From assembly GCF_000005505.3 (NCBI RefSeq), contig NC_016134.3:38068150-38132149 (forward strand): a stretch of 64,000 nt of DNA, given 5' to 3'. The DNA is from Brachypodium distachyon (taxonomy: Eukaryota > Streptophyta > Magnoliopsida > Poales > Poaceae). Each line of letters starts with the position of its first letter. The first letter of the stretch is position 1. Position numbers and translations under genes: made by a program. Positions 11,517 through 21,965 of this stretch are shown piece after piece. The notes below the pieces were generated by a model. The model had not been told where the DNA came from and searched no databases. It worked only from the letters and a program-made list of their open reading frames with translations.

Positions 11517-14179
11517 TCATTCGTCACGAGACCCAAGTACCTGCTTCTTGATGGAGCCAATTCTCGTGATCAACTCATCCCTGTTTTCCTGAATCATAAA
11601 CGGTAGAAATATCAGTACTAGACATGGGTATTTAGAAGTTCAGAATTCAAACAGGCTACAAATAATCACCTTAAATATCAGATATCGTGAGGTGAACCAA
11701 ACTGTGAAGCCCAGGCCAACAACTTCCATCACCTGAGGAACCTGGTCATGCACGATCATCAATTAGGCAAAATTCACAGATGTCCATATGCATTTCTGGT
11801 ATTTCTAAACTTGCTTTAAATAAACATATTTCTATGGCTAGTAAGATTGGTGAGTGTGACCAGGTTGTTTTACTAAGATTCAGCAGTCACAGACCAATTG
11901 CTGTTTTCTTGTCCATTAGCAGTCAAATATGGAAGAATCAGCATGTTTTGCACTGCCCAATGTTATCATCAAATGAACTATGAAATAATCCAACTGATTA
12001 AATCTATAGCCTCTCCAAAATAAACTTATAATCGATCATTCTTTGCCTTCTCTTTATATCATGATATTTCAAGTATCACAAGTATAGACACAAGTGTTTT
12101 TGAAAACCAAATTTACTAATTGTAAAATTGTAATTTACTTGTTCCAATTGATATCTGTGCATACATGGTTGGAAGGTTCAAAATGTGTTGGATGTGTACC
12201 AAACTTGCCACTATAATCTACTGATGTCCATTATCGAGTGCATGGGAGCAGGAAGGAGGGAAGAAAGGTGGGGAGAGATAAAAAGAGAGACGTACCACAG
12301 GGACTGAATCAAGTGCAGAAACCACTATTGATGATATCCAAACAGCAACAAGGGCAGAGGTCCCATAGACTAGAGCGGTATATGAACTGTCAGAGTCCAA
12401 CTACAAACAGAATTGTTCACAGAGATAAGCCACTAAAAATGCATTATTATAACCATTGGGCGGGATGTACTCTTAAGAAGCATACATAAGCCTTTCATAA
12501 AAAAGAAGTTATGACAGTAAGAGCTGCCATGAGAGCAATTAAATGGAGTTTAAGGTGATAAAAAACTTCCAAATATAATATTGGACATAGCGAATCAGAA
12601 AACAACCTTACTATGCAAAATGTAAACAATAATTGTTCAACTCATTTGTAAGAATTGCAATATGTATGAACTGAAAATACCAGTACATTTTCCATTTGCA
12701 TGCTCCAAAAAGTACCTGAGTGTAAGCATAAAGGAACTATGATGTGATCAAATTATCAGAAATACTGCATTCAATATGTAAGTTATTGCAGTATGCTCAT
12801 TGTTCTTCCAAGAACTTTCTCTGAATCACTTGCAGTGTCTCAAAAGGCGTTTTCATTTCGAGATATATACAACTGATAGTTTCCCTTTGGCTATATGCGT
12901 AGTTGTTCCTATGATAAATAAATCACATGGAACTCAGTTGTAACCACTTCAAGGGGGGTAGACATTGGCAGTGAACACGGTAACTAATTTTTCCCAAATG
13001 TCAACCATTTACAGCACAATATCAAACTATTGCTTATGAAAGGGCCTCTTTGGGACGCAGGAATACAAAAGGCAGGAATAAGAAAAATGCGGGATTGGAA
13101 TGTCATGGCACATTGCATACTACAATAATTGCTTCGAAGCGGTGTTCGTGTGTTGCACAGGAAAACACATGAATTTTGAGATTACGTGCTACTTAACTTT
13201 AATTAGAGAAAAAGGGAGAGAAAATGCATTGGAAGGTTGGAACTCTCAGAGGAAATTTTCCAGGAGGTTAGACCTCATGTTCAGTTTCCTAGAAAACTTG
13301 GAACAAAATTTGTATAATAAGATATCTTCTTGAAGCAGTCCAATGATACAAGGGCATGTAAAGGAATTTTCCTTAGGTTGCAATCCTTCCTTTCTCAAAC
13401 ACTAAAAACGACCGTCACTCACTAAGCATCCACTTCAGGAAGAGAAGTAGTTTCCATCCAGTACCAACTAGTATAACTAAATACTCCCTCCGTCCCATAT
13501 TAAGTGACTCAAATTTATCTAAAAATTGGCATATCTATATACTAAAATACATCTAGATACATGTAATATTTCAGCACTTATTATGGGACGGAGGGAGTAA
13601 CAAACTCCAACAAATTCACCGTCACAACCTAAAGATGGCAATGGTGACTTGCTGTTTTTCTAAGTGTGGAGCAAATCAGCTATAGCTTGCCATTCATCAC
13701 ACAGACATCTTAACAGTGGAACCTTAGTCAAGACAGAATCCCTGGTCCTTGCACATAAATCATTCGTTCAAATCTGGAATACAACAAACAGGCAGATTCA
13801 GGCGCTCACCTCGACGCCGATCTGGTTGAGAACACTCCACGGAGCCGGTTCGCCCGGCATTTGCGCCTCTTCCTCCCCATTACTCACCTCCCGAGGAAAA
13901 CCATCCCACCCCTCCCGCTTCGCCGGCACCGGCTCCGCAAGCTTCTCGGAGACAAGGCTTCTGAAGTTGTCCGAGTCCTTCGCCGCACGCACGGCCAGCG
14001 AAAAAGCTCCGGCGGCGCGGCCAGAACCTTGAGCAAAACTAGGGTTTTAGCTCTGCTAGCATTTTCGCGTGGATCCGAAGTGAGTGTGGAAGCGTACCTT
14101 GCTTTCGCATGAAGTTGGGCGCCAGGCGGCGAGGGAGACGCGCGAGCGCGTTGCCGGCAGAGAACGCGGAGGGAGCCAT
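11517..14179 (-). CDS. CURT1-like thylakoid membrane protein (CAAD domain)
   Basis: Members of the CURVATURE THYLAKOID 1 family bend grana margins in chloroplast thylakoids. Five exons join to 182 aa: 14098-14179, 13810-14027, 12296-12400, 11670-11741, 11517-11588, all GT-AG. The N-terminus (MAPSAFSAGNALARLPRRL) is Ala/Arg-rich and acid-poor, as in a transit peptide. An acidic linker follows. Two hydrophobic helices then lie at about residues 110-131 (YGTSALVAVWISSIVVSAL) and 138-156 (VMEVVGLGFTVWFTSRYLIF), and a charged amphipathic C-terminal helix (ENRDELITRIGSIKKQVLGS) completes the family layout. The ATG at 14179 was chosen because it gives a transit-like leader and a phase-1 junction into exon 2. 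The C-terminus looks closest to CURT1D-type members, but the subtype is not certain. Intron 2 holds two MITEs. Confidence 0.88.
13038..13400. mobile_element. MITE related to 6543 and 14734 elements, CURT1-like intron 2
   Basis: Starts GGGCCTCTTTGGGACGCAGG and continues with repeated CAGGAATA/CACAGGAAAA motifs shared with the other two elements. The inverted right end is degenerate, so the boundary is approximate. Confidence 0.45.
13482..13599. mobile_element. Stowaway MITE in CURT1-like intron 2
   Basis: TA-flanked, with ends CTCCCTCCGTCCCATATTAA and TTATGGGACGGAGGGAG; about 115 bp. Confidence 0.92.
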
Positions 14180-14733
14180 CGGAGATTTCCAACTTGCTTG
14201 CTTTCTCGAGCGAGACAGAGGGTGGCGAGGTTTCTGGAGGAGTGTCAGTGTGTCACTGTGCCGTGCGTACTGACTGCCGAGCTGAGAAGTTGGATCCGGT
14301 GGGAAGCGAGCGAGGCGTGCGTGCAGGCGAGGCGAGCTATGCTTCTGGATTGGGCCGGTCAAGAGGCTCCGGCGGCGTCGTAACTTGTAAAGACAGCCTT
14401 TTGGGCTGTCGTCTGGGCTTTGGTCTAAATTTTTCTTCTTTGGTCCTCTCAAAAAAAAAAGTATTTTAGGAAACAAAAATTAAATAAAAAATATCGTCTC
14501 TCAAATTGGGCCGATTTCGCACATATCACGCGCCCGCAGGGGCAGGGGCCTCGTCGCGTCTCCCTGGCTCCCTGCGTGGCGTCGGCCTCTGTACGTACGT
14601 GCTCGTAGGGACGTAGACAGAAACCTGCGCGATCGCTACCCAACTCCAACCACTGCGTGACAAAAATAAAAGTCATCATATCTGTTCCTGCCCATCTGCT
14701 CCATGAGAAAATGTCCCTTGTCCGTCAGGCTTA

Positions 14734-15332
14734 GGCCCCATTTGGTTCATGGGATTTCCACAGGAAAAACGAATAGGCACTGTTTGTGCGTTTGGAACAC
14801 AGGAATGGAGCAAAGGGATTTTGGAGGAACACTGTAGCAAGCCTGCAAAATGGAGGAATTCCACAGGGACCAAAACATCCGGTCTGACCTCTTTTTCTCT
14901 TTCCTTTGCATCAAGCCGGACGAACACAGCTTGGAGAGCCGCCCACTGGCTGCGTTCTGAAGAAATGCACGTCTTTGCCACCGAATCCAACACATCGTCT
15001 TGCCGCCAAGAAAAAGAGCTGCAGGTCCAACCGTTCAGGTGGATCCGTGTGCTCGGAGTGGCATGCCGGTGGCTGCGGCCATCCTATCTTCATAAATACG
15101 CGGAATCTTCATCATGTCTGACATGTGGCCATTTATATATTTCGTTTTTTAACACAGCTGACAAATAGTTTTGGAAAAGAATCCTATGTTTTTATCCATT
15201 CCTGTATTCCAAACATGTTGTTGTCATTTTTTCCTGTAGTTTTCAATGCTCTGTTTTACATGTGAATTTCTTTCCTATTCCTGTGTTTTTTCCTATTTTT
15301 GTATTTTCTATTCCTACGTTCCAAACGGGACC
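14734..15332. mobile_element. PIF/Harbinger-type non-autonomous element with TTA duplication
   Basis: The left end GGCCCCATTTGGTTCATGGG and the right end CGTTCCAAACGGGACC are inverted repeats flanked by TTA on both sides. About 600 bp, no coding domain. It lies just upstream (minus strand) of the CURT1-like gene. Confidence 0.75.
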
Positions 15333-15382
15333 TTAACTGGTTTTGAGGGAAGAAATGGTCCTTGGGAGTTGGAACACCTTAA

Positions 15383-15682
15383 GAGTACGTTTGGTAACCA
15401 TCGTTTCATTTCTACCAGACATCTAATTTTTGATAGCGTTTCATTTCGTTGGATTTGAATCTCTTTCAAAAATCATGTTTGTCTACCACATGGATTTGGA
15501 GAGTAAAAGACAATTCCAAAGAAATGATGTTTTTTGAAAGAAATTGGGGTTAGTTATAGTGCAATTCGTGGAATTTGAGATTGAATTCATGTGGCAAATT
15601 CTGTGCCAACCAAGTAAGTTCGTTTCTGAAATTCAAAATGAATTTCAGAATTCTAAGCCCAAATGATGGGTGCCAAACGAGC
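15383..15682. mobile_element. Tourist-like MITE with TAA duplication
   Basis: The left end GAGTACGTTTGGTAACCATC pairs with the right end GATGGGTGCCAAACGAGC, and TAA flanks both sides. Its 300 bp are rich in GAAATT/AATTTC palindromes. It lies 50 bp from the 14734 element. Confidence 0.7.
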
Positions 15683-16965
15683 TAAGGGTGTGTCCTGGAA
15701 TAGGACTTGTCAACTAAACTCCTTACATGGCTAATGCACGAGGAGGAAATTGCACATTCCACCACTTATTGGGAACATTTTTGTGCAAAACACTAGCTGA
15801 GGCCTCCTTCGGTTTGCAGGAAATTTGTGGGATTCTTATGGGATTCTGAACCGGAGGATATTTTCCTGTATGTGGCATTCTGTTCACAGGATCAGTGATA
15901 CCGAGTTCCTTAGGAAAACCGATTCCTGAGCCTATTTCCAGCGGAATCTCAACATGAAGTCCGACCGCATGTAAAAATTCCTGGCACGGAACGACTGCAC
16001 GAAGTGCCCCGCGTGCGCTACTCTCGTGCCAACTCTCGCGGCAAAAGTAATATATCTGGATCTTTTGCGAGGGCAAATAAAAGGGGAAAAAAAGGGAGGC
16101 ACTCTGCCTCGTCTAGAAGGGGAGCAGCGACCGACGATAGCCACCAGATCCCGTCTGCTGGTTTCTCCCCTCGCCCATCTCGTCTTCTCCGCCCGCGTCA
16201 CTACGGCGAGGCTCGGCCATCTCGTCTTCTCCGGCTACTCCAGGTCGTCCCTACAGCATGGCCATTTGTTCCTCTTTGCAGGTATGTCAGGTGTTCAGAG
16301 ATCAGTCGATCTGATTCATCAATTTTGTGGTTTCAGTCCCCTTAGGAGATTAATAGCAGAGTTTTTCTTTGTTAAATACAACCAGATGATTAGTTGGCTT
16401 TGGACAATAATTAGGAGATGTTAAATACAACCAGATGACAATTCCGAAGGTATAACCAGTACACCAAGTAATCTTTCTCAAGCCGGAACCAATCAATCTC
16501 CATCTACTGTGTGTCCTAGTCATCTCTGAATGACTGAATGAGATTAATCTGGCCAGTGTACTAACGTGCTCCTACGTAGCAGTAATTAATTTGCAACACC
16601 AATGTGTGATGCTTAGGTGCAGATGAAGAATATTAGCAATCAGTTGTGGTGATTATTTTGGTTGCAATAATACTGTTGTCTTATTACAGAATGGTAATCA
16701 CCGGAGCTATGAGCAACAAGGCCATCGTTCACAATCGCAGGGACTAAGCGATTTTGAAGCTGATCGTGTGACTTCTCAGCCTTTTCAACAAATAGGTATT
16801 ACTCTTGAAGGGTTAAATTTCTTGCATTAGTAATTTGGTACTGCAGACGAAGCGCATAATATATAGGTATTGCTCCAGTTTTAAATAAATTGGATTAGCG
16901 TGTTCTCCTACTTCCTTAGAAGGACTAACATAGTTGAAATTGAGCAAGTTTCTACCTGCTTTAGG

Positions 16966-18015
16966 TACCGTAAGGCCTTGTCCTAGAGCTAAATGGAGTC
17001 ACCAAATGAAGCTATTTCTTATTCAACTCTTGAAAGATCATGATGTGCCTGGTTTTCGAAACCAAAATGCATGGAGTAAGGAAGCATGGACAAGTATTAC
17101 TTCTCAATTGAATACCAAGTTTGTTGTGTCATTCACTGTTAACCAAATCAAGCAAAAGGAGCAGGATTTAAAAAAAGATTATCGAAGTGTAAAAGACTTG
17201 TTAGCTGAAAGTGGTTCTGGATGGGATAGCGTGAGAATGATGGTAGATGCACCAGCAGATATTTGGGCCACATTTGCTGCTCGCAAGAACAGCAAGGATG
17301 CCCTCCAATGGCGAGACAAGTCTTTCCCATACTATGATGAATTGGTTCCACTCTACGATGGTTAGCGAAATATCCTTATAGCTTTGTGTTTTTTCAGCAT
17401 GCTTTAGTCATGTTTTTCTTGATGCCAATCTAATTTTTATTGAACATATATGTAGGCCGTCATGCTGAAGGAAGGACTCGTCGTGGTATGGACTATTATG
17501 CAAGCAGGGCAAATAATGTGGTGATTTCTGTTGATGAACAGCCTGATGCTTATCAGTCTCCATCACCTACTTTACAAGGTGCCGGAGAATATGGTATGCA
17601 TTTTTCTATTGAGGAAGAGACCGAGGATTTCATTGCGGATGCTGCCTAGCGTTCATCAACACCTTTTCAACAAATGAAATCCACACCAAGCTCCGCACAA
17701 GCACGTACTGAGAAGCCTAGCAGCAGACGTGCAAAAAAACAAAAGAGAAGTACTACTGAACCTCCCGAGGGATTTCATGAGAGATACCTAAAGCTGAAGC
17801 GGAAAGAAATAGACCGATTTGCAGCTATCGAGGAGAAGAAAGCTTCTATTGAGGAGAAGAAAGCAGAGGATCCCTACAGCATTAACAAGTGTATTATAAC
17901 TCTTGAAGGGTTAGATGGTCTAGAAGTGAGTGATATTTTGTTGGCGTCAGATATCTTCCAACCAAAAGATAACAGGGAAGTTTTCTTATCATATCTCCAT
18001 TGTGTATGCGTATGA
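16966..18015 (+). pseudogene. Myb/SANT-like protein of a PIF/Harbinger element
   Basis: Block 1 (to about 17362) encodes a trihelix/Myb-like DNA-binding fold: KWSHQMKLFLIQLLKDHDV, then NAWSKEAWTSI and VNQIKQKEQDLKKDYRSVKDL, then SGSGWD. In such elements this protein binds the transposon ends and helps the transposase. An intron of about 92 bp (GT at 17363, AG before 17456) joins to block 2, GRHAEGRTRRG. Block 2 stays open to 18015 except for one in-frame TAG at 17647. The C-terminal part is basic, then charged (IDRFAAIEEKKASIEEKKAE), and ends with the typical LEGLDGLEVSDILLASDIF. The 5' exon and start are unclear. The single stop suggests recent inactivation. Confidence 0.65.
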
Positions 18016-18330
18016 AGTTATGTAGAACTGCACAAGCCACAGATATGTCAATCTGTTTTTCTTTTGGGAGATGCGAAGCAACTTTCAGTATAGGAAATCT
18101 CATTTTCTATATGCCAATAATTCTCTCAATATGATTCTAAAGTTGAGCATGTCGGAGATTGAATAGTTCCTTGTGATTCTGTGGCTTTTGACGTGCTCTT
18201 CCTTGTTCATTTAAGTGATACCTAGTACCACGATAGGGAGCAAGAAATTGAGGCGTATTTGCATAACCATTTCTAGTAGATGCCGTGTATGCTTGTGGCG
18301 TCGGTGGAGGTCGGGTACGAGGAGGTTGCG
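17960..18330 (-). pseudogene. PIF/Harbinger DDE transposase, C-terminal remnant
   Basis: Minus-strand segments read GYANTPQFLAPYRGTRYHLN, then HKELFNLRHAQL and, after a frame change and stop, KMRFPILKVAS and QIDISVACAVLHNFIRIHNGD. These match the end of the DDE domain of PIF-type transposases. The N-terminal two thirds are missing and unrelated sequence starts beyond about 18330. The 3' end overlaps the 3' end of the convergent Myb-like ORF. Confidence 0.7.
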
Positions 18331-18448
18331 GCCATGCGGTTCGAGGTGCCAAGCGGCGCACTGCTGCTTGCTGCTGCCACTGCGACCTGAGCTAGCGTCA
18401 CCATCAGCATGGCCGCACCCAGAGGTGCAACATGGTGACCCTCAGGGT

Positions 18449-18548
18449 ACCTTTTGACCCTCCTTAGTTCAAACAAATGAACTAGTTTTCAAAAAGTTGT
18501 GTCATTTTAAAACTTTAGTTCATTTTGTTGAACTAAGGAGGGTCAAAG
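18449..18548. repeat. Inner palindrome of about 100 bp
   Basis: TTGACCCTCCTTAGTTCAA on the left pairs with TTGAACTAAGGAGGGTCAA on the right; a second short complementary pair (ATGAACTA/TAGTTCAT) lies inside. It can fold on itself almost completely. Confidence 0.8.
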
Positions 18549-18552
18549 GTAT

Positions 18553-18855
18553 GCCTGGGCATGGGTTGCCTGGCCCGACCGGCACGGCCCGAAGCCCGAC
18601 GTCCCGAGCAGGGCTCAGGCCTCCCTTTCCAGTCCCAAGCCCGGCCCAAAAGTCCGAAAAAAGCTTGAAATGACTAAAAACGGGTATTTTTTTTTAGGAA
18701 AAATAGATATAAAAAATTATTTATTTGTTTCAAAAATAATTATTTTAATGTTTAAATGGCCTATTTTTGGTGTTTCGGCCAGGCCGGAACCGGGCTTCAG
18801 ATTTGACCGTCAGGCTTTTATGAAGCCCGGCCCGAACCCGCGGTTTGCCTAGGTA
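18553..18855. mobile_element. GC-rich nested MITE with CCCGGCC motifs
   Basis: The left end TATGCCTGGGCA and right end TGCCTAGGTATA are inverted. Both arms contain GCCCGAAGCCCG/AAGCCCGGCCCGAA motifs around an AT-rich core. Confidence 0.5.
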
Positions 18856-19052
18856 TAATCAAAGGGTATCCTGAAGATCACGAAGTTGCACCTCTAGTCG
18901 CACCAGGCACCTCCGACACGCCTACAGATCGAACCAGCCAAACCATGAGTACAAGTACAATCAATTCATTTATCCCTTTATCAAACCGCTGATCAAAGAA
19001 ATTGATTAATCGATTTGGAGGAAGGGACAGGCAGATTATGGGAGGCTTCTCG

Positions 19053-19227
19053 TGTTTTAAGATTAATTAGATTAATGTTAATCATCCCTTGTAATTACCC
19101 CGAACGGTTGCATTTGTGCAAACCGCCGGGCCTTCACGCATTGCACGTGCGTGTCTCTCCCGAGCGTATATTGGGCAGAACATCATCTAGGCACACACGG
19201 TTTTTCATTCTCATCACAATCTAAACA
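19053..19227 (+). repeat. 5' LTR of copia element
   Basis: 175 bp, aligned to the 3' LTR over both ends. It lacks an internal stretch of about 54 bp present in the 3' LTR between CCCGAGCG and TATATTGG. Confidence 0.9.
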
Positions 19228-19242
19228 CGTTATCAGCATTGC
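19228..19242 (+). other. Putative primer-binding site
   Basis: CGTTATCAGCATTGC follows the 5' LTR directly. The TATCAG core is shared with tRNA-Met primer sites of plant copia elements; the rest is diverged. Confidence 0.4.
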
Positions 19243-19315
19243 TCTACCGAGAGCAAAACAAGAAGAAACGAATCGGAGAACCGAAGAAGGGGAAAGAAGA
19301 ACACCAAGAGGTGAG

Positions 19316-19843
19316 ATGGAGATGAACATTACCGTCTCGTTTTCCCCTGGCTTCCCTGCCCCACGCCGTCACCGTCGCCGTCGTGGTCGCCGTCATGGTC
19401 GCCGCTCCAGTCGTCGCCAAGCACCGAGGACGCCGGTGCCCCAGGATGCACCACCCGAAGATCCGCCACTGGAATGGCTTCTAGGGGGTCCAGCCGCACC
19501 GCCGCTCGTCGATGACGCCATGGATCCGGCACTTGGTGTGCCTATGGCACCGGATTGGTGCCCCGTCCACGGCTATGGACCGTGCCCTCGACGCACGGCC
19601 CCTTGGGATTTTCCAATCCCCACGCCGACGCCTGCCTACGACATCGACGCCACCGGCGCTTGGTTGGCCTCCATCCCCGACCCGATGCACAGCAGGGACG
19701 TGGAGGCTCCGCTCGTGCTTCATCCACGCTTCGGATCGATGAGCCGCCGGCTCCCCTGGCGACCCCTCCGGCCACCTCGCTGCTGGAATCGACGGGATCC
19801 AACCGCCCCCTCCCGTATTCCCCGATTCGGTGGCCGTAGATGA
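19316..19843 (+). CDS. Arg/Pro-rich ORF between 5' LTR and gag of copia element
   Basis: A 175-residue open frame starts at MEMNITVSFSPG, followed by an arginine-rich tract (RRHRRRRGRRHGRRSSRRQ), then a Pro/Asp-rich body containing PLEWLLGG and PVHGYGPCPRR. No known domain was recognised. It lies in the leader, where canonical copia elements have no gene. High GC could keep the frame open by chance, although the length is notable. If translated it would be a basic, possibly RNA- or DNA-binding protein; that is inference. Confidence 0.35.
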   Translation: MEMNITVSFSPGFPAPRRHRRRRGRRHGRRSSRRQAPRTPVPQDAPPEDPPLEWLLGGPAAPPLVDDAMDPALGVPMAPDWCPVHGYGPCPRRTAPWDFPIPTPTPAYDIDATGAWLASIPDPMHSRDVEAPLVLHPRFGSMSRRLPWRPLRPPRCWNRRDPTAPSRIPRFGGRR

Positions 19844-20236
19844 GAACGATGCAACGAGGAAGCCACTGGAAGGGTCTGTTATCCCCATCGTGGACTACTT
19901 GGGCTGGCTGGGCTGAATGGGCCATAAAGGCTTGTGCATGCTACGGTGGAATCAACATAGCACTAGCTTCTGTTATTTTCTTTCACGTGCACTATCTAAT
20001 TACTAGATACTAGAGTAACTTTATTACTATTTAGATTACACTAGATTATTTCAGGTGTGTATATTTATATTACAGTACCAGTATCTGTATGTTCAGATTA
20101 TGTACAAAATGTAAATACATCCATGTTCAATGCATTTGCTTTTAGCAATACCTGCAACATGGGTTTGGTACGACGACTTAAGTTTGAACCCTTTGCAATT
20201 TGACAGGTGATTACCTCAAGAGTATATTTGGGATCA

Positions 20237-20575
20237 CAAGGTAGTACAGTCTTTCAATAACGGTAAAATGCTAAATGGCATCGAATGTTCCGTGGGAACA
20301 TACACCTTATTGAAAGCAGCGAATTTTCGCGTGCTGCTGAGACGTCTACATTATGACATAAATTGACATAATGACTACCTTCAACGTGCGCTCCCAAATA
20401 TTTTAATTGAATATAACACAAGGTACTATAGTCTCTCAATAATGGTAAAATGCTAAAATGGCATTGAATGTTCCGTAGGAACATACACCTTATTGAAAGC
20501 AGCGAATTATTCGCGTAGTACTGAGAGATCTACACCACTTTTGGTGACTACCTTCATCGTGTTATATCAATAATT
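20237..20575 (+). repeat. Duplicated leader segment with stable hairpins, two copies of about 180 bp
   Basis: Copy A begins near 20237 and copy B near 20417; both end after GACTACCTTCAWCGTG. In copy A, CTTTCAATAA (20251-20260) pairs perfectly with TTATTGAAAG (20307-20316). Inside are ATGC/GCAT (20268/20278) and ATGTTCC-GTG-GGAACAT (20285-20301). A further hairpin follows, AGCAGCGAA-TT-TTCGCGTGCT. In copy B the ATGTTCC/GGAACAT stem is kept while its loop changes GTG to GTA. Confidence 0.8.
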
Positions 20576-20708
20576 TGATGTTTACACTATTTTATTCAAG
20601 TCTTCACTTGAACTATTATTTTCAAATCTTGCAAATACTATTACAATATAACCATGACGATATTTAATTTACTCACACGTAAATTAATCGAATCTCTGGT
20701 TTAACTCC

Positions 20709-21759
20709 ATGCAGGCAAAGATGACCGCAAAAGAATTCACTCAGCTAGCGCTCAACGGTCACAACTACCCTACATGGGCTATGGACGTAAAGATCAGCCT
20801 CGCATCTCGAGGGATTGCTACTGCACTCCAACCTCCTCAGGAGGGAGTTGCCGAACTAACTGAAATGCAGAAATATTCTACCTTATACATCATAAGGCAT
20901 CATATTCATCCAGATCTCAAGGCTGAGTACTTAATGGAGGAATCTCCAAGTACCATATGGCAAGCACTTAAAACAAGATATGAACAGCAAAAGGCAGTCA
21001 TTTTGCCTGAAGCTAATCATGAATGGACTCAACTCCGACTCCAGGACTTCAAGTCTGTCGGAGAGTACAGTCATGAAGTTCATAAAATTTGTTCTAAGTT
21101 GCGCTTTTGCGAAAAGGAACCTACAGATGGAAAAAATAGAAAAGACTCTGTCTACTATGCTCCCGGCTGATAGGATTCTACAGCAACAATATCGTGCAAG
21201 GGATTACCAAATTTATTCCGATTTAATTCATGTACTTCTCCAAGCTGAGAAACATGATGAGCTTCTTTTGAAGAATCATCAACAGCGACCTATTGGTGCT
21301 GCTCCTCTCCCTGAAGTACAAGCAAATTTTCGGAATACCAAGTTCAATGGCTCATCTCAAAGCCAACCAACGAACTTTAGAGGTAATCGCAAACGCAATA
21401 AGAAGCGCAAGCCACAGAACTCAGACCGCGGGAAGGGCATCGCAAAGCCTAAGTTTGAAAAAACTAATCTTTGCCAGAAATGTGGATGCTACAAGCACAC
21501 CACGAAAAAATGCCGCATTCCACGACATCTGGTCAATCTGTATCAACAATCCCTGGGACAGAAGCAACCTCCCCAAGGTCAGAGATATGAAGCACACTTC
21601 AATCTTCAGTCCGACAGCATCAAGGAAGCTGATCGTTCGCAAGCCGTTTCTCCGGAACCAAGCAACAACGAGGCATTCCAGCAGTCACAGGAGCCTTTGG
21701 GCACGGAGAACATGATGATTGAATATTCCTCAAATGACCTGTTTACGGACTTTGAATAA
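20709..21759 (+). pseudogene. copia gag, frameshifted
   Basis: Starts at an ATG (MQAKMTAKEFTQLALNGHNY). It contains the retrotransposon gag fold (YPTWAMDVKISLASRGI and WQALKTRYEQQK). Near 21120-21135 the frame shifts to the one carrying EKIEKTLSTMLPADRILQQQ. Further on is one CCHC zinc knuckle, CQKCGCYKHTTKKC, in a basic context. The protein ends NDLFTDFE at 21759. Capsid and nucleocapsid role by family. Confidence 0.85.
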
Positions 21760-21965
21760 TCTCATCACTCTGTGGATACCAAGTCCATTACTTATATTGA
21801 TGTATTGTAATAGAACATATAGTCGTTGTTGTCGTTATCATTTTATATTGTATATTACAATATTGTATCAGCACTCTGATATAAATAAAGTTGTATGTAT
21901 TCTATATATCCAATGAGATTTTAATTCTACACTTTGGTATATAGATTTCTACGGGAGTCAATCTG

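Larger units (their letters stand above)
15799..18400. mobile_element. Decayed PIF/Harbinger transposon
   Basis: Carries a Myb/SANT-like ORF on the plus strand and the C-terminal part of a DDE transposase on the minus strand, the two-gene arrangement of PIF/Harbinger elements. The left end may be near GGCCTCCTTCGGTTTGCAGG at 15799. The right side runs into the MITE at 18413 and most of the transposase is gone. Element ends are not certain. Confidence 0.6.
18413..18906. mobile_element. Foldback element with long inverted ends and nested insertions
   Basis: 18413-18458 (CCAGAGGTGCAACATGGTGA... then GGTACC) pairs with 18859-18906 (GGTATCCTGAAGATCACGAA... then TGCACCTCT) as an inverted repeat of about 45 bp. 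Inside lie a smaller palindrome at 18449-18548 and a GC-rich segment at 18553-18855. Confidence 0.6.

Noticed and set aside
14550..14590. CCCTGGCTCCCTGCGTGGC resembling miR160
   Set aside because: Several mismatches to the mature miRNA, and no complementary star strand within a hairpin distance.
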